A stretch of DNA of 64,000 bases from assembly GCF_021129305.1 (NCBI RefSeq), contig NZ_JAJOMB010000005.1, positions 62,001 through 126,000 on the forward strand, in the 5' to 3' direction. Under the pieces are notes generated by a model. It was not told where the DNA came from. It ran no database searches and saw only the letters and a program-made list of their open reading frames with translations. The stretch's first letter is position 1. Each line of letters opens with the position of its first letter. This document shows positions 49,684 through 58,635 of the stretch, in pieces. This DNA comes from Kineosporia babensis (GTDB lineage: Bacteria; Actinomycetota; Actinomycetes; Actinomycetales; Kineosporiaceae). Made by a program: the position numbers and the translations under genes.

Positions 49684-51329
49684 TGCGCCGCAGCGATGCC
49701 GGCGTGGTGACGATCGTGACAACCCTGGCCATCTCCACGTTCCTGCTCGGGATCGCCGCGCTGGCCGTCGATCTCGGGCAGGCCTACCTGCGGCAGAACG
49801 ATCTGCAGGCGCTGGCCGACCGGCTGGCCCTGGCCGGGGCCCGGGGACTGCCCACGATCACCGGTCCGGAAGGCGCGATCGACCAGCTCACCACCTCACT
49901 CGCGGCGGTCTGTGCATCCGGCGAGGAGGAAGGGGAACTGTGCAGCACCGATGCGGCGCAGTGGACCGACGGCAACCCCGGCAACGGCGAGCTCACCTTC
50001 TACGCGGATACCGACTCCGACGGCCAGGTGAGCCGCGCCGATGCTGTCTCCAGCCTGTCCACCCCTGGTCAGGCCCTGCGCGTGCGGCTGCCGCCCGCGA
50101 GCGTGCAGTTCGGTCTGGCCGGTCTGCTGGGTTTCGGCCAGGCCCGGATCCAGGCCTCGGCCTCGGCCCGGATCGGCACGCCGCTGGGCTCCGGCCTGTT
50201 GCCGTTCGCCCTCACCCAAGAAGACGTGGCGGCGGGCCGGTTCTGCGTCCGTGACCCAGGATCGGTGAACCCGCCACCCGATGGTCCCGTCCGGCTCAAG
50301 CTCAACACCGCATTTCCGCAGGGTCTCCCGGAAACGGGAGCAGACGCGTCCTTTGGTTTGCGCACTACCAATCGCTGGCGGGTTCTGCGCAACATCAAAT
50401 TCCATCTGAAGACGGCCGACGGCTCCGTCACTCCCCTGTCTGTCTCCCGCACCAGACACCGGACGTACCGCCTCACCCTGCCACCCGGATCGGCCGGCTC
50501 GACGCTGGAAGTCTGGGCGACCGGAAGGTTCCTCCGTGCCTCCTCGTTCACCACCAACGTCCTCTCATTGACCTACGCGAGCACCTACTCCCCGGGAGCA
50601 CCAGACCTCCCCTGCGAAAATTCGCCCGGGGTAGCACAACTGGCCCGCAAGGACACCGGCGACCCAACCGCCGCACTTGAACGGAACGTGCGCACCGGGC
50701 CAGAGGTGAATCTGCTGGCCGACCGGGATCAGACCAAGGACTGCGCCGGACAGATCTTCGCCCGGACCAGCTGGTGCCTGAACCTCGCCCCGCCGAACGA
50801 CTTTCCCGAGGCCCTGCGCAAGGGCCTGCTCGAATCGTCCGGCCACCGCACCGGCCGGCTGATCGGCAGCACGGGCAACGGGGTGCACCACAGCAACGGA
50901 TACGCCATCGACGCCACCGACCTGTTCGAAAGTCCGCATCTCCTCGACCCACTTTCCGCGGGCAGCTCCGGACTACCTCTCAAAACACTCCTGCAACAAG
51001 GAAAACCGGCCACCCCGGACGAGCAGGGCTGGATCACCTCGGCCGCGGTGCGCAGCCACCGCCTGGCCGTGCTGCCGGTGATCGAGGACGAACCGTTCGG
51101 CGACGGGAACGGTTATCGCATCGCCTCTTTCCGGTACGTCTGGATCGACTCGGACAGCCCGGACCGGGGGCTGCTGTGGGAGAACGGCCGATTCACCGGA
51201 CTCGAGGGCTACGTCGTCGATCCCGGTTACCTGCCGGCCGTGGTGTCCGGCTCGGCCGTGGTCGGGCCGTTCCTGGGCAGCGACATGCCCCGCGAAGCCG
51301 TACTGACCCCCGATGTAGCGATCGGATAA
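49683..51329 (+). CDS. TadG-related pilus assembly protein
   Basis: 548 residues. Begins MRRSDAGVVTIVTTLAISTFLLGIAALAVDLGQAYLRQNDLQALADRLALAGA, the TadG/Flp-type anchored N-terminus, followed by a large extracytoplasmic domain of Ser/Thr/Pro-rich sequence with several Cys, and a C-terminal region ending VVGPFLGSDMPREAVLTPDVAIG. The outer part has no known enzymatic motif I recognise. Such proteins are accessory pilus or surface components. The ATG overlaps the TadE stop. A 130-base gap separates it from cpaB. Confidence 0.8.
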   Translation: MRRSDAGVVTIVTTLAISTFLLGIAALAVDLGQAYLRQNDLQALADRLALAGARGLPTITGPEGAIDQLTTSLAAVCASGEEEGELCSTDAAQWTDGNPGNGELTFYADTDSDGQVSRADAVSSLSTPGQALRVRLPPASVQFGLAGLLGFGQARIQASASARIGTPLGSGLLPFALTQEDVAAGRFCVRDPGSVNPPPDGPVRLKLNTAFPQGLPETGADASFGLRTTNRWRVLRNIKFHLKTADGSVTPLSVSRTRHRTYRLTLPPGSAGSTLEVWATGRFLRASSFTTNVLSLTYASTYSPGAPDLPCENSPGVAQLARKDTGDPTAALERNVRTGPEVNLLADRDQTKDCAGQIFARTSWCLNLAPPNDFPEALRKGLLESSGHRTGRLIGSTGNGVHHSNGYAIDATDLFESPHLLDPLSAGSSGLPLKTLLQQGKPATPDEQGWITSAAVRSHRLAVLPVIEDEPFGDGNGYRIASFRYVWIDSDSPDRGLLWENGRFTGLEGYVVDPGYLPAVVSGSAVVGPFLGSDMPREAVLTPDVAIG

Positions 51330-51459
51330 CAACGAACACTCTGCGCAGTCGACATGCGACAGAATGCCATCCTGGCGGTGTGCGAAAGACACTTCTCACG
51401 CCGGCCTCGGTGGAGCTCAGGCTGGCCGGGAAACCACTTTCGACAAGGACGGCACCGCA

Positions 51460-52143
51460 ATGGGACGACGCACGCTGGCGCTGATCGGCTCGGTCCTGCT
51501 GGCCGCGGCCGGCACCGCGATCGTCGCGCTCTACGTGCGCGGGGCCGACAGCCGGGCCACCCAGGGCCAGGCGCTGGGCACATTCGTGGTGGCCACCCGA
51601 GAGATCGCGGCGGGCGAGACGATCACGGCCGAGGACGTGCACACCCGGCCGATGCGGGCCGACGACCAACCGGGCACCACCGCAACCGGTCTCGACACGG
51701 TGATCGGCCGCCGAGCGGTGGCCGGCATCCTGGCCGGGGCGACCGTCGACGAGCGGGTGCTGAGCCGGCCCGGGGCCGACGTCGACCTCCCGGCCGCAGT
51801 CCGGGCCGGCGAGCTTGGGGTGAACGTGCAGCTGGCCGACCCGAACCGGGCGGTGAGTCTGCTCGGAGTGGGTTCGCAGGTAAGGGTCTTCACCCTGAAG
51901 AAGGAGAAGGTGCAGCAGATCGTCCGGCAGGCCCGGGTGATCTCGATCGGCGCCACGCTGGAGGACTCCGGGGCTCCCGGCCCGGACGGGCAGCACCGGG
52001 TCGGCTCCCCCGCGGTACCCCAGGCCGTGGTCGGGCTGTCGGTGCCGCAGGAGCAGGCCGAGGTCCTGATGCGGGTGCAGATGCAGCAGCAGCCGATGTA
52101 CTTCGCGCTCATCCCCAGCGGCGACGTCACGGCGGGCCGCTGA
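51460..52143 (+). CDS. cpaB: Flp pilus assembly protein CpaB (SAF domain)
   Basis: 227 residues. A signal/anchor helix (ALIGSVLLAAAGTAIVALYV) leads into an SAF domain (FVVATREIAAGETITAEDVHTRP) and the RcpC/CpaB domain (VNVQLADPNRAVSLLGVGSQVRVFTL). CpaB/RcpC is a periplasmic or outer-side assembly factor of Tad pili. The ATG at 51460 has AAGGAC nine bases upstream. It overlaps the next gene by TGATG. Its place just before the ATPases fits the Tad order. Confidence 0.88.
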   Translation: MGRRTLALIGSVLLAAAGTAIVALYVRGADSRATQGQALGTFVVATREIAAGETITAEDVHTRPMRADDQPGTTATGLDTVIGRRAVAGILAGATVDERVLSRPGADVDLPAAVRAGELGVNVQLADPNRAVSLLGVGSQVRVFTLKKEKVQQIVRQARVISIGATLEDSGAPGPDGQHRVGSPAVPQAVVGLSVPQEQAEVLMRVQMQQQPMYFALIPSGDVTAGR

Positions 52144-53306
52144 TGGGGGCGGCCGTCTTCTTCGATCCGCACCCGCCGGTCGGGGCCGCGCTCTGTGTGG
52201 AGACGGGCGGCGCGGGAACGGTGCTCAGCGAGGTTGCGGACCTGCACGAGCATCTCGGCCAGATGTCGGACGAGGACACCCTGGTGCTCGGGCCGGACCT
52301 GGACGAGCGGGCCGCGTTCGACGTGACGCGCCTGGTACGCACGCAGCGGCCGGGGGTAGAGGTGATTCTGGTGCGCCGGGAGATCACCACTCCCCTGCTG
52401 CAGGAAGCGCTGCGCACCCGGCTGGCAGCTGTGATCGACCACCAGGATCCCCTGCAGCTACGGGCCGAACTGAAACGCAGCCTGGGCCGGGCCGCCTCAG
52501 CCGAGCCCGCGGCGCCCTCCCCCGCTCGGCGTGGCCGGGTGCTGACCGTGTTCGCCGCCAAGGGAGGCTCCGGCAAGACCATGCTGGCGGTCAACCTCGC
52601 CGCCGTCCTGGCCGACCACGGCCAGCGGCAGGTCTGCATCGTCGACCTGGACCTGGCGTTCGGCGACGTGGCCATCGCCATGCAACTCTTCCCCGCGCAC
52701 ACCATCGCCGACGCCGTGCCGCTGGGCGGTGAGATCGACGCGTCCGCAGTGACCGCCCTGCTGACCCAGCACTCGGCCGGGCTCAGCGCGATCGTCGCCC
52801 CGACCGAGCCCAGCGTTGCCGAATCCGTCAGTCCCCGGCTGATCTCGCACCTGCTGGACGTGCTGCGCGCGGAGTTCGACTACGTCGTGGTGGACACCGC
52901 CGCGGCCTTCGACGACCAGGTGCTGGCCGCCCTGGACGTCTCCGACCTGATCACCCTGGTGGTCACCCCGGACGTCCCGGCGCTGAAGACCCTGAAGATC
53001 ACCGTGGAGACCCTGCTGGAGCTGGGCTGCCCGCAGGAGCGACTGCGGCTGGTGCTGAACCGCAGCGACGCCCGGGTCGGGATCAGCCACGCCGAGGTGG
53101 CCAAGACCGCGCTGATGCCGCTGGCCGGGCTGGTGCCCAGCTCGCGGGACGTGCCGAGTTCGGTGAACCGGGGGGTGCCGATCGTTCTGGACGACCCGCG
53201 GCACCCGGTCAGCGAGGGCATCACGCAGTTCGCCCGCAGCGAGGTGCTCGGCCTCGGGCCCGATCTGGCCCGGCCGCGCCGGGTGAGGCGGAGGTTCCGG
53301 CCGTGA
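52143..53306 (+). CDS. tadZ: TadZ/CpaE-type pilus localisation ATPase
   Basis: 387 residues. The N-terminal ~125 residues form a receiver-like domain without an obvious phosphoacceptor arrangement; then a MinD/ParA-type P-loop domain: VLTVFAAKGGSGKTMLAVNLAAVLA (deviant Walker A), CIVDLDLAFGDVAIAM, YVVVDTAAAFDDQVLAALDVSD and LRLVLNRSDARVG. TadZ/CpaE places the pilus machine at the pole or cell surface. ATG 52143 overlaps the CpaB stop; the C-terminus overlaps tadA (GTGA). Confidence 0.88.
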   Translation: MGAAVFFDPHPPVGAALCVETGGAGTVLSEVADLHEHLGQMSDEDTLVLGPDLDERAAFDVTRLVRTQRPGVEVILVRREITTPLLQEALRTRLAAVIDHQDPLQLRAELKRSLGRAASAEPAAPSPARRGRVLTVFAAKGGSGKTMLAVNLAAVLADHGQRQVCIVDLDLAFGDVAIAMQLFPAHTIADAVPLGGEIDASAVTALLTQHSAGLSAIVAPTEPSVAESVSPRLISHLLDVLRAEFDYVVVDTAAAFDDQVLAALDVSDLITLVVTPDVPALKTLKITVETLLELGCPQERLRLVLNRSDARVGISHAEVAKTALMPLAGLVPSSRDVPSSVNRGVPIVLDDPRHPVSEGITQFARSEVLGLGPDLARPRRVRRRFRP

Positions 53307-54691
53307 GCCTGGCCGACCGCCTCGCCCAGGCCCGGCTGGAGCGAACCGATTTCGGCGAGCGCCCCCGGGTGTCCGGTTCCTTGCCCGACCCACCGTCGGG
53401 CCCGGCCCGGATCCGCCGCCGCCCGGCCCCGGCCGCCGATCCCTTCGCCGACCTGCGCCGGACGGTGCACCAGACGCTGCTGGAAGGACTGGGCCCACAG
53501 CTGTACGACTCCCGGCTCAGCCAGACCGAGCTGGAGCAGCGGGTGCACCAGACCCTGCAGGAGGTGCTGCAGACCGGGCAGACCCCGCTGACCGTGGCCG
53601 ACCGGGCCCGGATCGCCCAGGAGATCGCCGACGACATCCTCGGTTACGGGCCGCTCGAGCCGTATCTGCGCGACGAGGAGATCACCGAGATCATGGTGAA
53701 CGGGCCCGGGCAGATCTACGTGGAGCGCCAGGGCCGGATCCACCCGGCCGACGGCCGGTTCGCCGACGAGGCGCACCTGCGGCGCACGATCGACAAAATT
53801 GTGGGACGCGTGGGCCGGCGGGTCGACGAAGCGAGCCCGATGGTGGACGCCCGGCTCCCGGACGGCAGCCGGGTGAACGCGATCATCCCGCCGCTGGCGG
53901 TGGACGGTTCGCTGCTCACCATCCGCAAGTTCGCCACCGAGCCGTTCGCGGTGGCCGACCTGATCGAGCTGGGCACGCTGTCCCCGGCGGTCGCCGAAGT
54001 CCTCGCCGGATGTGTCCGTGGGCGGCTGAACATCCTGGTCAGCGGAGGCACCGGGGCCGGGAAGACGACCACCCTGAACGTGTTGTCGGGCTTCATCCCG
54101 GCCGACGAGCGGGTGGTCACCGTCGAGGACGCGGCCGAGCTGCAGCTGCATCAGGAACACGTGCTGCGGCTGGAGTCGCGCCCGCCGAACATCGAGGGCC
54201 GCGGCGAGATCTCGATCCGCCAGCTGGTGCGCAACGCGCTGCGGATGCGGCCCGACCGGATCATCGTCGGCGAGATCCGGGACGCGGCCGCGCTGGACAT
54301 GCTGCAGGCGATGAACGTCGGCCACGACGGCTCGATCTGCACGGTGCACGCCAACAGCCCGCGCGACGTGCTGTCCCGGGTGGAGACGATGGTGCTGATG
54401 GCCGGCATGGACCTGCCGGTGAAGGCGATCCGCGAGCAGGTCTCCAGCGCTCTGGACCTGATCGTGCAACAGGCCCGGTTCCCGGACGGCTCGCGCCGGA
54501 TCACCGCGGTCACCGAGGTGCTGGGGATGGAGGGCGACGTGATCACCCTGCAGGACGTGTTCGCCTTCGACTACGCCGGTGGGCAGCTGCGCTGGACCGG
54601 GCTGCGGCCGGCCTTTCTGCAGAAACTGGCCCGCGGCGGGGTGCCGATCGATCTGCGGGCCTTCGGTTCCTACCCGCGCCCGGGGCGGTGA
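53303..54691 (+). CDS. tadA: TadA/CpaF secretion ATPase (pilus motor)
   Basis: 462 residues. Type II/IV secretion ATPase: Walker A SGGTGAGKTTTLN (about 247-259), Asp box VVTVEDAAELQL, Walker B-type RIIVGEIRDAAALDMLQAMNVGHDGS and His box TVHANSPRDVLSRVETMVLM. The N-terminal domain has GYGPLEPYLRDEEITEIMVNG. It drives Flp pilin polymerisation. Starts with GTG overlapping the TadZ stop; tadB follows after four bases. Confidence 0.96.
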   Translation: MSLADRLAQARLERTDFGERPRVSGSLPDPPSGPARIRRRPAPAADPFADLRRTVHQTLLEGLGPQLYDSRLSQTELEQRVHQTLQEVLQTGQTPLTVADRARIAQEIADDILGYGPLEPYLRDEEITEIMVNGPGQIYVERQGRIHPADGRFADEAHLRRTIDKIVGRVGRRVDEASPMVDARLPDGSRVNAIIPPLAVDGSLLTIRKFATEPFAVADLIELGTLSPAVAEVLAGCVRGRLNILVSGGTGAGKTTTLNVLSGFIPADERVVTVEDAAELQLHQEHVLRLESRPPNIEGRGEISIRQLVRNALRMRPDRIIVGEIRDAAALDMLQAMNVGHDGSICTVHANSPRDVLSRVETMVLMAGMDLPVKAIREQVSSALDLIVQQARFPDGSRRITAVTEVLGMEGDVITLQDVFAFDYAGGQLRWTGLRPAFLQKLARGGVPIDLRAFGSYPRPGR

Positions 54692-54695
54692 GGCG

Positions 54696-55691
54696 GTGCT
54701 GATCGCCGGGCTGGCCCTGATCTTCGTCGCGCTGGCCGGGCTGGGTTTCCTGGCCGTCGGTGCCCTGACCGGCTCCGGCCGCGCACAGTCGTCGGCCCTG
54801 CGCCGGATCGCTGACTACTCGACTGCCGCGGCCCGGCCTTCGGTAACGGTGTCGTCGGCGCCGGAGGCCGCCTCCCGGCTGGGCGACAGTCCACTGACCC
54901 GTTCGGCGGTCGGGCTGATGAGCCGGGTGGCGCGCACCGGCCGGGTCGAGGGGACACTCGATTCCCGGCTCGAGGCGGCCGGTTTCCCGTTACGGCCCGG
55001 TGAGTGGATGTTGCTGCACGTGTCGGCCGCGGTCGGGGCCTCGCTGCTGCTCGCGGTGCTGGCCCAGGGCCAGGTGGCGGCCACGGTGCTCGGTCTGCTG
55101 CTCGGGCTGGCCGTGCCCTGGGCGGTGCTGCTGGCGGCCCGGGCCCGGCGGGAGGCGCGGTTCCTGGCCCAGCTGCCGGACACGCTGCAACTGCTGGCCG
55201 GCAGCCTGACGGTGGGGCACTCGCTGCCGCAGGCGATGGACACAGTGGTGCGGGAGGCGCATCCGCCGATCCGCGGTGAGTTCAACCGGGCGCTGGTGGA
55301 GACCCGGCTGGGTCTGGCCGCCGAGGATGCGCTGGACGGTGTCGCCGAGCGGACGCAGAGCCGGGACTTCGCCTGGGTGGTGATGGCGATCCGGATCCAG
55401 CGCGAGGTCGGCGGGAACCTGGCCGAACTGCTCACCTCGGTGGCGGACACGCTGCGGGAGCGGGAGCGGCTGCGCCGCCAGGTGGCGGCCTTGTCGGCCG
55501 AGGGGCGGCTGTCGGGGATGATTCTGGGCGCGCTGCCGGTGGTGTTCGCCGGCTACCTGCTGTTGGCCCGGCCGGAGTACATCGACCCGCTGTTCAGTAC
55601 GCCCCTGGGGATCGGGCTGCTGGGCCTGGGGGTGCTGTCGCTGGGGGCCGGAGGCGTCTGGATGGCGAAGCTGATCCGGGTGGACGTCTGA
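54696..55691 (+). CDS. tadB: TadB type II secretion F-domain inner-membrane protein
   Basis: 331 residues, about four membrane helices. T2SSF-type core FLAQLPDTLQLLAGSLTVGHSLPQAMDTVVREAHPPIRGEFNRAL and WVVMAIRIQREVGGNLAELL are the TadB hallmarks, flanked by helices AGLALIFVALAGLGFLAVGAL and GMILGALPVVFAGYLLL. It forms the pilus platform with TadC. GTG 54696 follows GGTGAGG. Overlaps tadC (TGATG). Confidence 0.92.
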   Translation: MLIAGLALIFVALAGLGFLAVGALTGSGRAQSSALRRIADYSTAAARPSVTVSSAPEAASRLGDSPLTRSAVGLMSRVARTGRVEGTLDSRLEAAGFPLRPGEWMLLHVSAAVGASLLLAVLAQGQVAATVLGLLLGLAVPWAVLLAARARREARFLAQLPDTLQLLAGSLTVGHSLPQAMDTVVREAHPPIRGEFNRALVETRLGLAAEDALDGVAERTQSRDFAWVVMAIRIQREVGGNLAELLTSVADTLRERERLRRQVAALSAEGRLSGMILGALPVVFAGYLLLARPEYIDPLFSTPLGIGLLGLGVLSLGAGGVWMAKLIRVDV

Positions 55692-56620
55692 TGCTGCTGC
55701 TGTCCGGCCTGAGCCTGCTGTTCCTCGGCCTCTGCGGCGCGTTCGCGGTGCTGCTGCCGGCTTTCCGGCAACACCGTCAGGCCCGGTCGCGGCAGGCGCT
55801 GCTGGCCGCTTTCCGGGCCACCCCGGCGCCGATGCGCGAGGTGCAGCTGCAAGAGCCGTTCACCGAGCGTGTGCTCGATCCGCTGATCGAGCGGTTCTCG
55901 GCGGCCGGGCGGAGACTCACCGGACGGCAGCGGATCGAGCGGATCCGGGCCCGGCTCGACCTGGCCGGGAATCCGCCGGGCTGGGACGTCGACCGGGTGG
56001 TGGGCGCCAAGACGCTCGGACTGGTGACCGGGGCGTTACTCGGGCTGAGCCTGCCTAGCCTGTTCGGCGCAGGCCCGCGTGGGATGGTAATCACATTCAG
56101 CGGGCTCTCAGCTTTGGGCTGGTTCGGCCCGGCTGCGTGGATTTATCAGGTCGGATACGACCGTAACGAACTGATCCGCCGTGAACTGCCGGATGCGATC
56201 GACCTGCTCACCATCTCGGTCCAGGCCGGTCTGGGCTTCGACGCGGCGCTCGCCCAGGTGGCCCGCAGCAGCGAAGGACCGCTGGCCAAGGAGCTGTTCC
56301 GGGTGCTGCAGGAGATGCAGCTGGGGACCGGCCGGGGACCCGCGCTGCGTGCCTTAGCAGATCGCACCGATCTGGAGGAACTGAGGATCTTTGTCGCTGC
56401 GCTGCTCCAGGCAGATAAGTTTGGCATTCCCATCGCGAACGTGCTGCGGGTGCAGTCGGCTCAGCTACGGGTGAAGCGGAGTCAGCGGGCGGAGGAGAAG
56501 GCACAGCAGGTGCCGGTAAAAATTCTCTTCCCACTGATTTTCTGCATCCTGCCGGCGCTGTTTATCGTGGTCATGGGGCCGGCAGGGATCAGGATCTTCG
56601 AACAGTTCTCAGGTATGTGA
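55691..56620 (+). CDS. tadC: TadC type II secretion F-domain inner-membrane protein
   Basis: 309 residues. Same platform family as TadB: LSLLFLGLCGAFAVLLPAF at the N-terminus, RRELPDAIDLLTISVQAGLGFDAALAQVARSSEGPLAKELFRVLQEMQLG and the C-terminal RAEEKAQQVPVKILFPLIFCILPALFIVVMGPAGIRIFE. ATG overlaps the tadB stop. Its C-terminal third has somewhat lower GC than its neighbours. Confidence 0.92.
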   Translation: MLLLSGLSLLFLGLCGAFAVLLPAFRQHRQARSRQALLAAFRATPAPMREVQLQEPFTERVLDPLIERFSAAGRRLTGRQRIERIRARLDLAGNPPGWDVDRVVGAKTLGLVTGALLGLSLPSLFGAGPRGMVITFSGLSALGWFGPAAWIYQVGYDRNELIRRELPDAIDLLTISVQAGLGFDAALAQVARSSEGPLAKELFRVLQEMQLGTGRGPALRALADRTDLEELRIFVAALLQADKFGIPIANVLRVQSAQLRVKRSQRAEEKAQQVPVKILFPLIFCILPALFIVVMGPAGIRIFEQFSGM

Positions 56621-56627
56621 GGGGCAG

Positions 56628-58574
56628 ATGGCGCGACTGCTGATCATCTCGCGTTCCCTCGCGCTCGGGATGCGGCTCACCGACCTGCACGAGGTCGACG
56701 AGCGGGCCGCCGACGAGCTCGAGGAACATCTGCCCGGGGTCGAGGGATTCGACGTCCTGGTGCTGGACGTGGGCGATCCGGTGCTCGCCGTCAACACGGT
56801 CAACTCCCTGCGGGAAGAGGAGCAGGCCGTCCCGGTCATGCTCATCTCCGGCTACCAGCCGGAGTGGGAGCAGGTGGAGGCCCAGCAGGTCGAGGGCGTG
56901 CACGTGGTGCCGCTGCCGATCACCCGGCAGGCGCTGCTGCGCGGGGTGGCGATCCTGATGGACGAGGATCCGGACCTGATCTCCGTGGAGCCCACCGGCA
57001 ACTTCCCGGCGCTCGGGACCGGCCCGGCGGACAGCTCCGACGACGCCACCGTGATCGCCGCACCCACCCAGCCGGTGCCGACCGACCAGGCCGCCGCGGT
57101 CCAGGCCGAACCTTCCAAGGCCACCCCGGCCAAGGCCTCGGCCCCCAAAACTGTCCCGCCCAAGGTGGCCCCGGTCACGACCGGGCCGACCAAGGCCTCG
57201 CAGGTCAAGGTCACGCCCGCCACAACAGCAGCGGCCAAGGCCGCTGAGCCGACCAAGCAGGCGGCGAAGCCTGCGGCCGCCCGGCCGGTTTCCGGGGCTG
57301 CGGCGGCGCCCAAGGCCGACGGCCCGGCCGAGAAACCGGCCCAGGCGGACGACGCGCCGGCGAAGGCCCCGGGTGAGAAGGCCCCCGGGCCGACGGCTTC
57401 CGGCGGGAGTGCCCCCGGGCCGAACCGGCTCGGCCCGTCCACCGGCACGCTCGGGCAGCAGATGGCCGCCCGGCGACTCGGCCAGAACGCCGGCCTGGGG
57501 CCGCAGCACGATCGCGCCCGCCGGCCCGGAGCCCGCCCCGCTCCGGAGGCCATCCAGGTCACCCCCTCCCCGGTGGCCGGTCTGTCCTACTCCTCACCGG
57601 TCGCCCGGCCCTTCTCCGAGCAGCCGCCGACCGGGCAGTTCCCGTTCGAGCGGGCGCTGGCGCAGCGGGAGGCCGCCGCCCCGGCGTCCCCGCCGCCGGC
57701 CGCTGCTCCGGCCTCGCCGCTGACCGGCCGGCAGAGCCGCTGGCGCAGCAACCCCGCGCCCGAGACCGGCAGCATCTCGATGGACAGCAGCAACATCGCG
57801 GCCAACCGCCGGCTGGGCCGGATCGGCGACCGGCCGCGCAAGCTGCAGCGCCGGCCCAGCCCGGCCAATCCGGCCGATGCCGGCCCTCGTACTCCGGGCC
57901 GGGGTCTGGTCACCGACCCGCTGGGCCCGCGCACCGATCCGTACGGCTTCCCGGTCAGCGCCCTCGAACGCCGGCTCGACGCCGAGGCGGCCTCGGCGGT
58001 CAACGGCCGGTCCGGGCCCGACGGCGAGCCGGCGGTGCGCACGCTGGACCTGATCCGGCAGCTGCACGAGCGCTCCGGCGAGCTGTACGGCGTCAGCGAC
58101 ACCTCCCAGGTGCTGGCCGACGACGTCCTCGAGCGGGCTTCCGCCGACGCGGCCGCCGTGCTGGTGCCGGACGGCGAGATCTGGCGGGTCAGCGGCGGAG
58201 TCGGCCTGCGCCCGATGGAGCGTCGGCTCGAGCTGACCGCCGCCCACTGGCTGATCACCGAGGTCGGCGGGGCCGGCCGGGCGATCCTGGTCGACGACAC
58301 CGACATCGTCCGGCAGCAGCTGGCCGGGGCGCCCCTGGCCGCCTGGCGGCACCTGATGGCGGTGCCGGTGCCCGACGTGCGGGTGATCGTGGTGCTCGCC
58401 CGTAAGGAAGAGGGCCAGGCCTTCACCGGCAGCGACCTGATCGCGGTGCACCCCCCGGTCCGGGACTCCGCAGTCCTGCTGGCCCAGGCGATCGAGACCC
58501 GGCGGCTGGCCCGGGCACTCAGTTCCCTGCGGGAGCCGGAATCCGAAACGGGACGCCCGGGCAACAAGTCCTAG
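56628..58574 (+). CDS. Pseudo-receiver and GAF domain regulatory protein
   Basis: 648 residues. Residues 1-120 look like a receiver fold: LLIISRSLALG, VEGFDVLVLDVGDPV (Asp near 50) and VPVMLISGYQPEW, so phosphorylation is possible but not certain. A ~350-residue Ala/Pro/Lys-rich disordered linker (SKATPAKASAPKT...) follows, then a GAF domain at about 490-635: VRTLDLIRQLHERSGELYGVSDTSQVLADDVLERASADAAAVLVPDGEIWRV. Linked to tadC by a short gap with GAGGGG as ribosome site, so likely part of the Tad operon. It may relay a signal to pilus assembly or act as an adaptor. No enzymatic output domain. Confidence 0.72.
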   Translation: MARLLIISRSLALGMRLTDLHEVDERAADELEEHLPGVEGFDVLVLDVGDPVLAVNTVNSLREEEQAVPVMLISGYQPEWEQVEAQQVEGVHVVPLPITRQALLRGVAILMDEDPDLISVEPTGNFPALGTGPADSSDDATVIAAPTQPVPTDQAAAVQAEPSKATPAKASAPKTVPPKVAPVTTGPTKASQVKVTPATTAAAKAAEPTKQAAKPAAARPVSGAAAAPKADGPAEKPAQADDAPAKAPGEKAPGPTASGGSAPGPNRLGPSTGTLGQQMAARRLGQNAGLGPQHDRARRPGARPAPEAIQVTPSPVAGLSYSSPVARPFSEQPPTGQFPFERALAQREAAAPASPPPAAAPASPLTGRQSRWRSNPAPETGSISMDSSNIAANRRLGRIGDRPRKLQRRPSPANPADAGPRTPGRGLVTDPLGPRTDPYGFPVSALERRLDAEAASAVNGRSGPDGEPAVRTLDLIRQLHERSGELYGVSDTSQVLADDVLERASADAAAVLVPDGEIWRVSGGVGLRPMERRLELTAAHWLITEVGGAGRAILVDDTDIVRQQLAGAPLAAWRHLMAVPVPDVRVIVVLARKEEGQAFTGSDLIAVHPPVRDSAVLLAQAIETRRLARALSSLREPESETGRPGNKS

Positions 58575-58580
58575 ACCCGC

Positions 58581-58629
58581 CAGAACTGGCCGGTACGAAC
58601 CTTTTTAGGGTTGGCACCGGCCAGTTCTG
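58581..58629. terminator. Terminator-like hairpin closing the Tad operon
   Basis: CAGAACTGGCCGGT (58581-58594) pairs exactly with ACCGGCCAGTTCTG (58616-58629); the spacer contains AACC-TTTTTA-GGGTT, which adds an inner stem. It starts a few bases past the regulatory protein stop, so it should end the Tad operon. Confidence 0.7.
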
Positions 58630-58635
58630 CAGTTT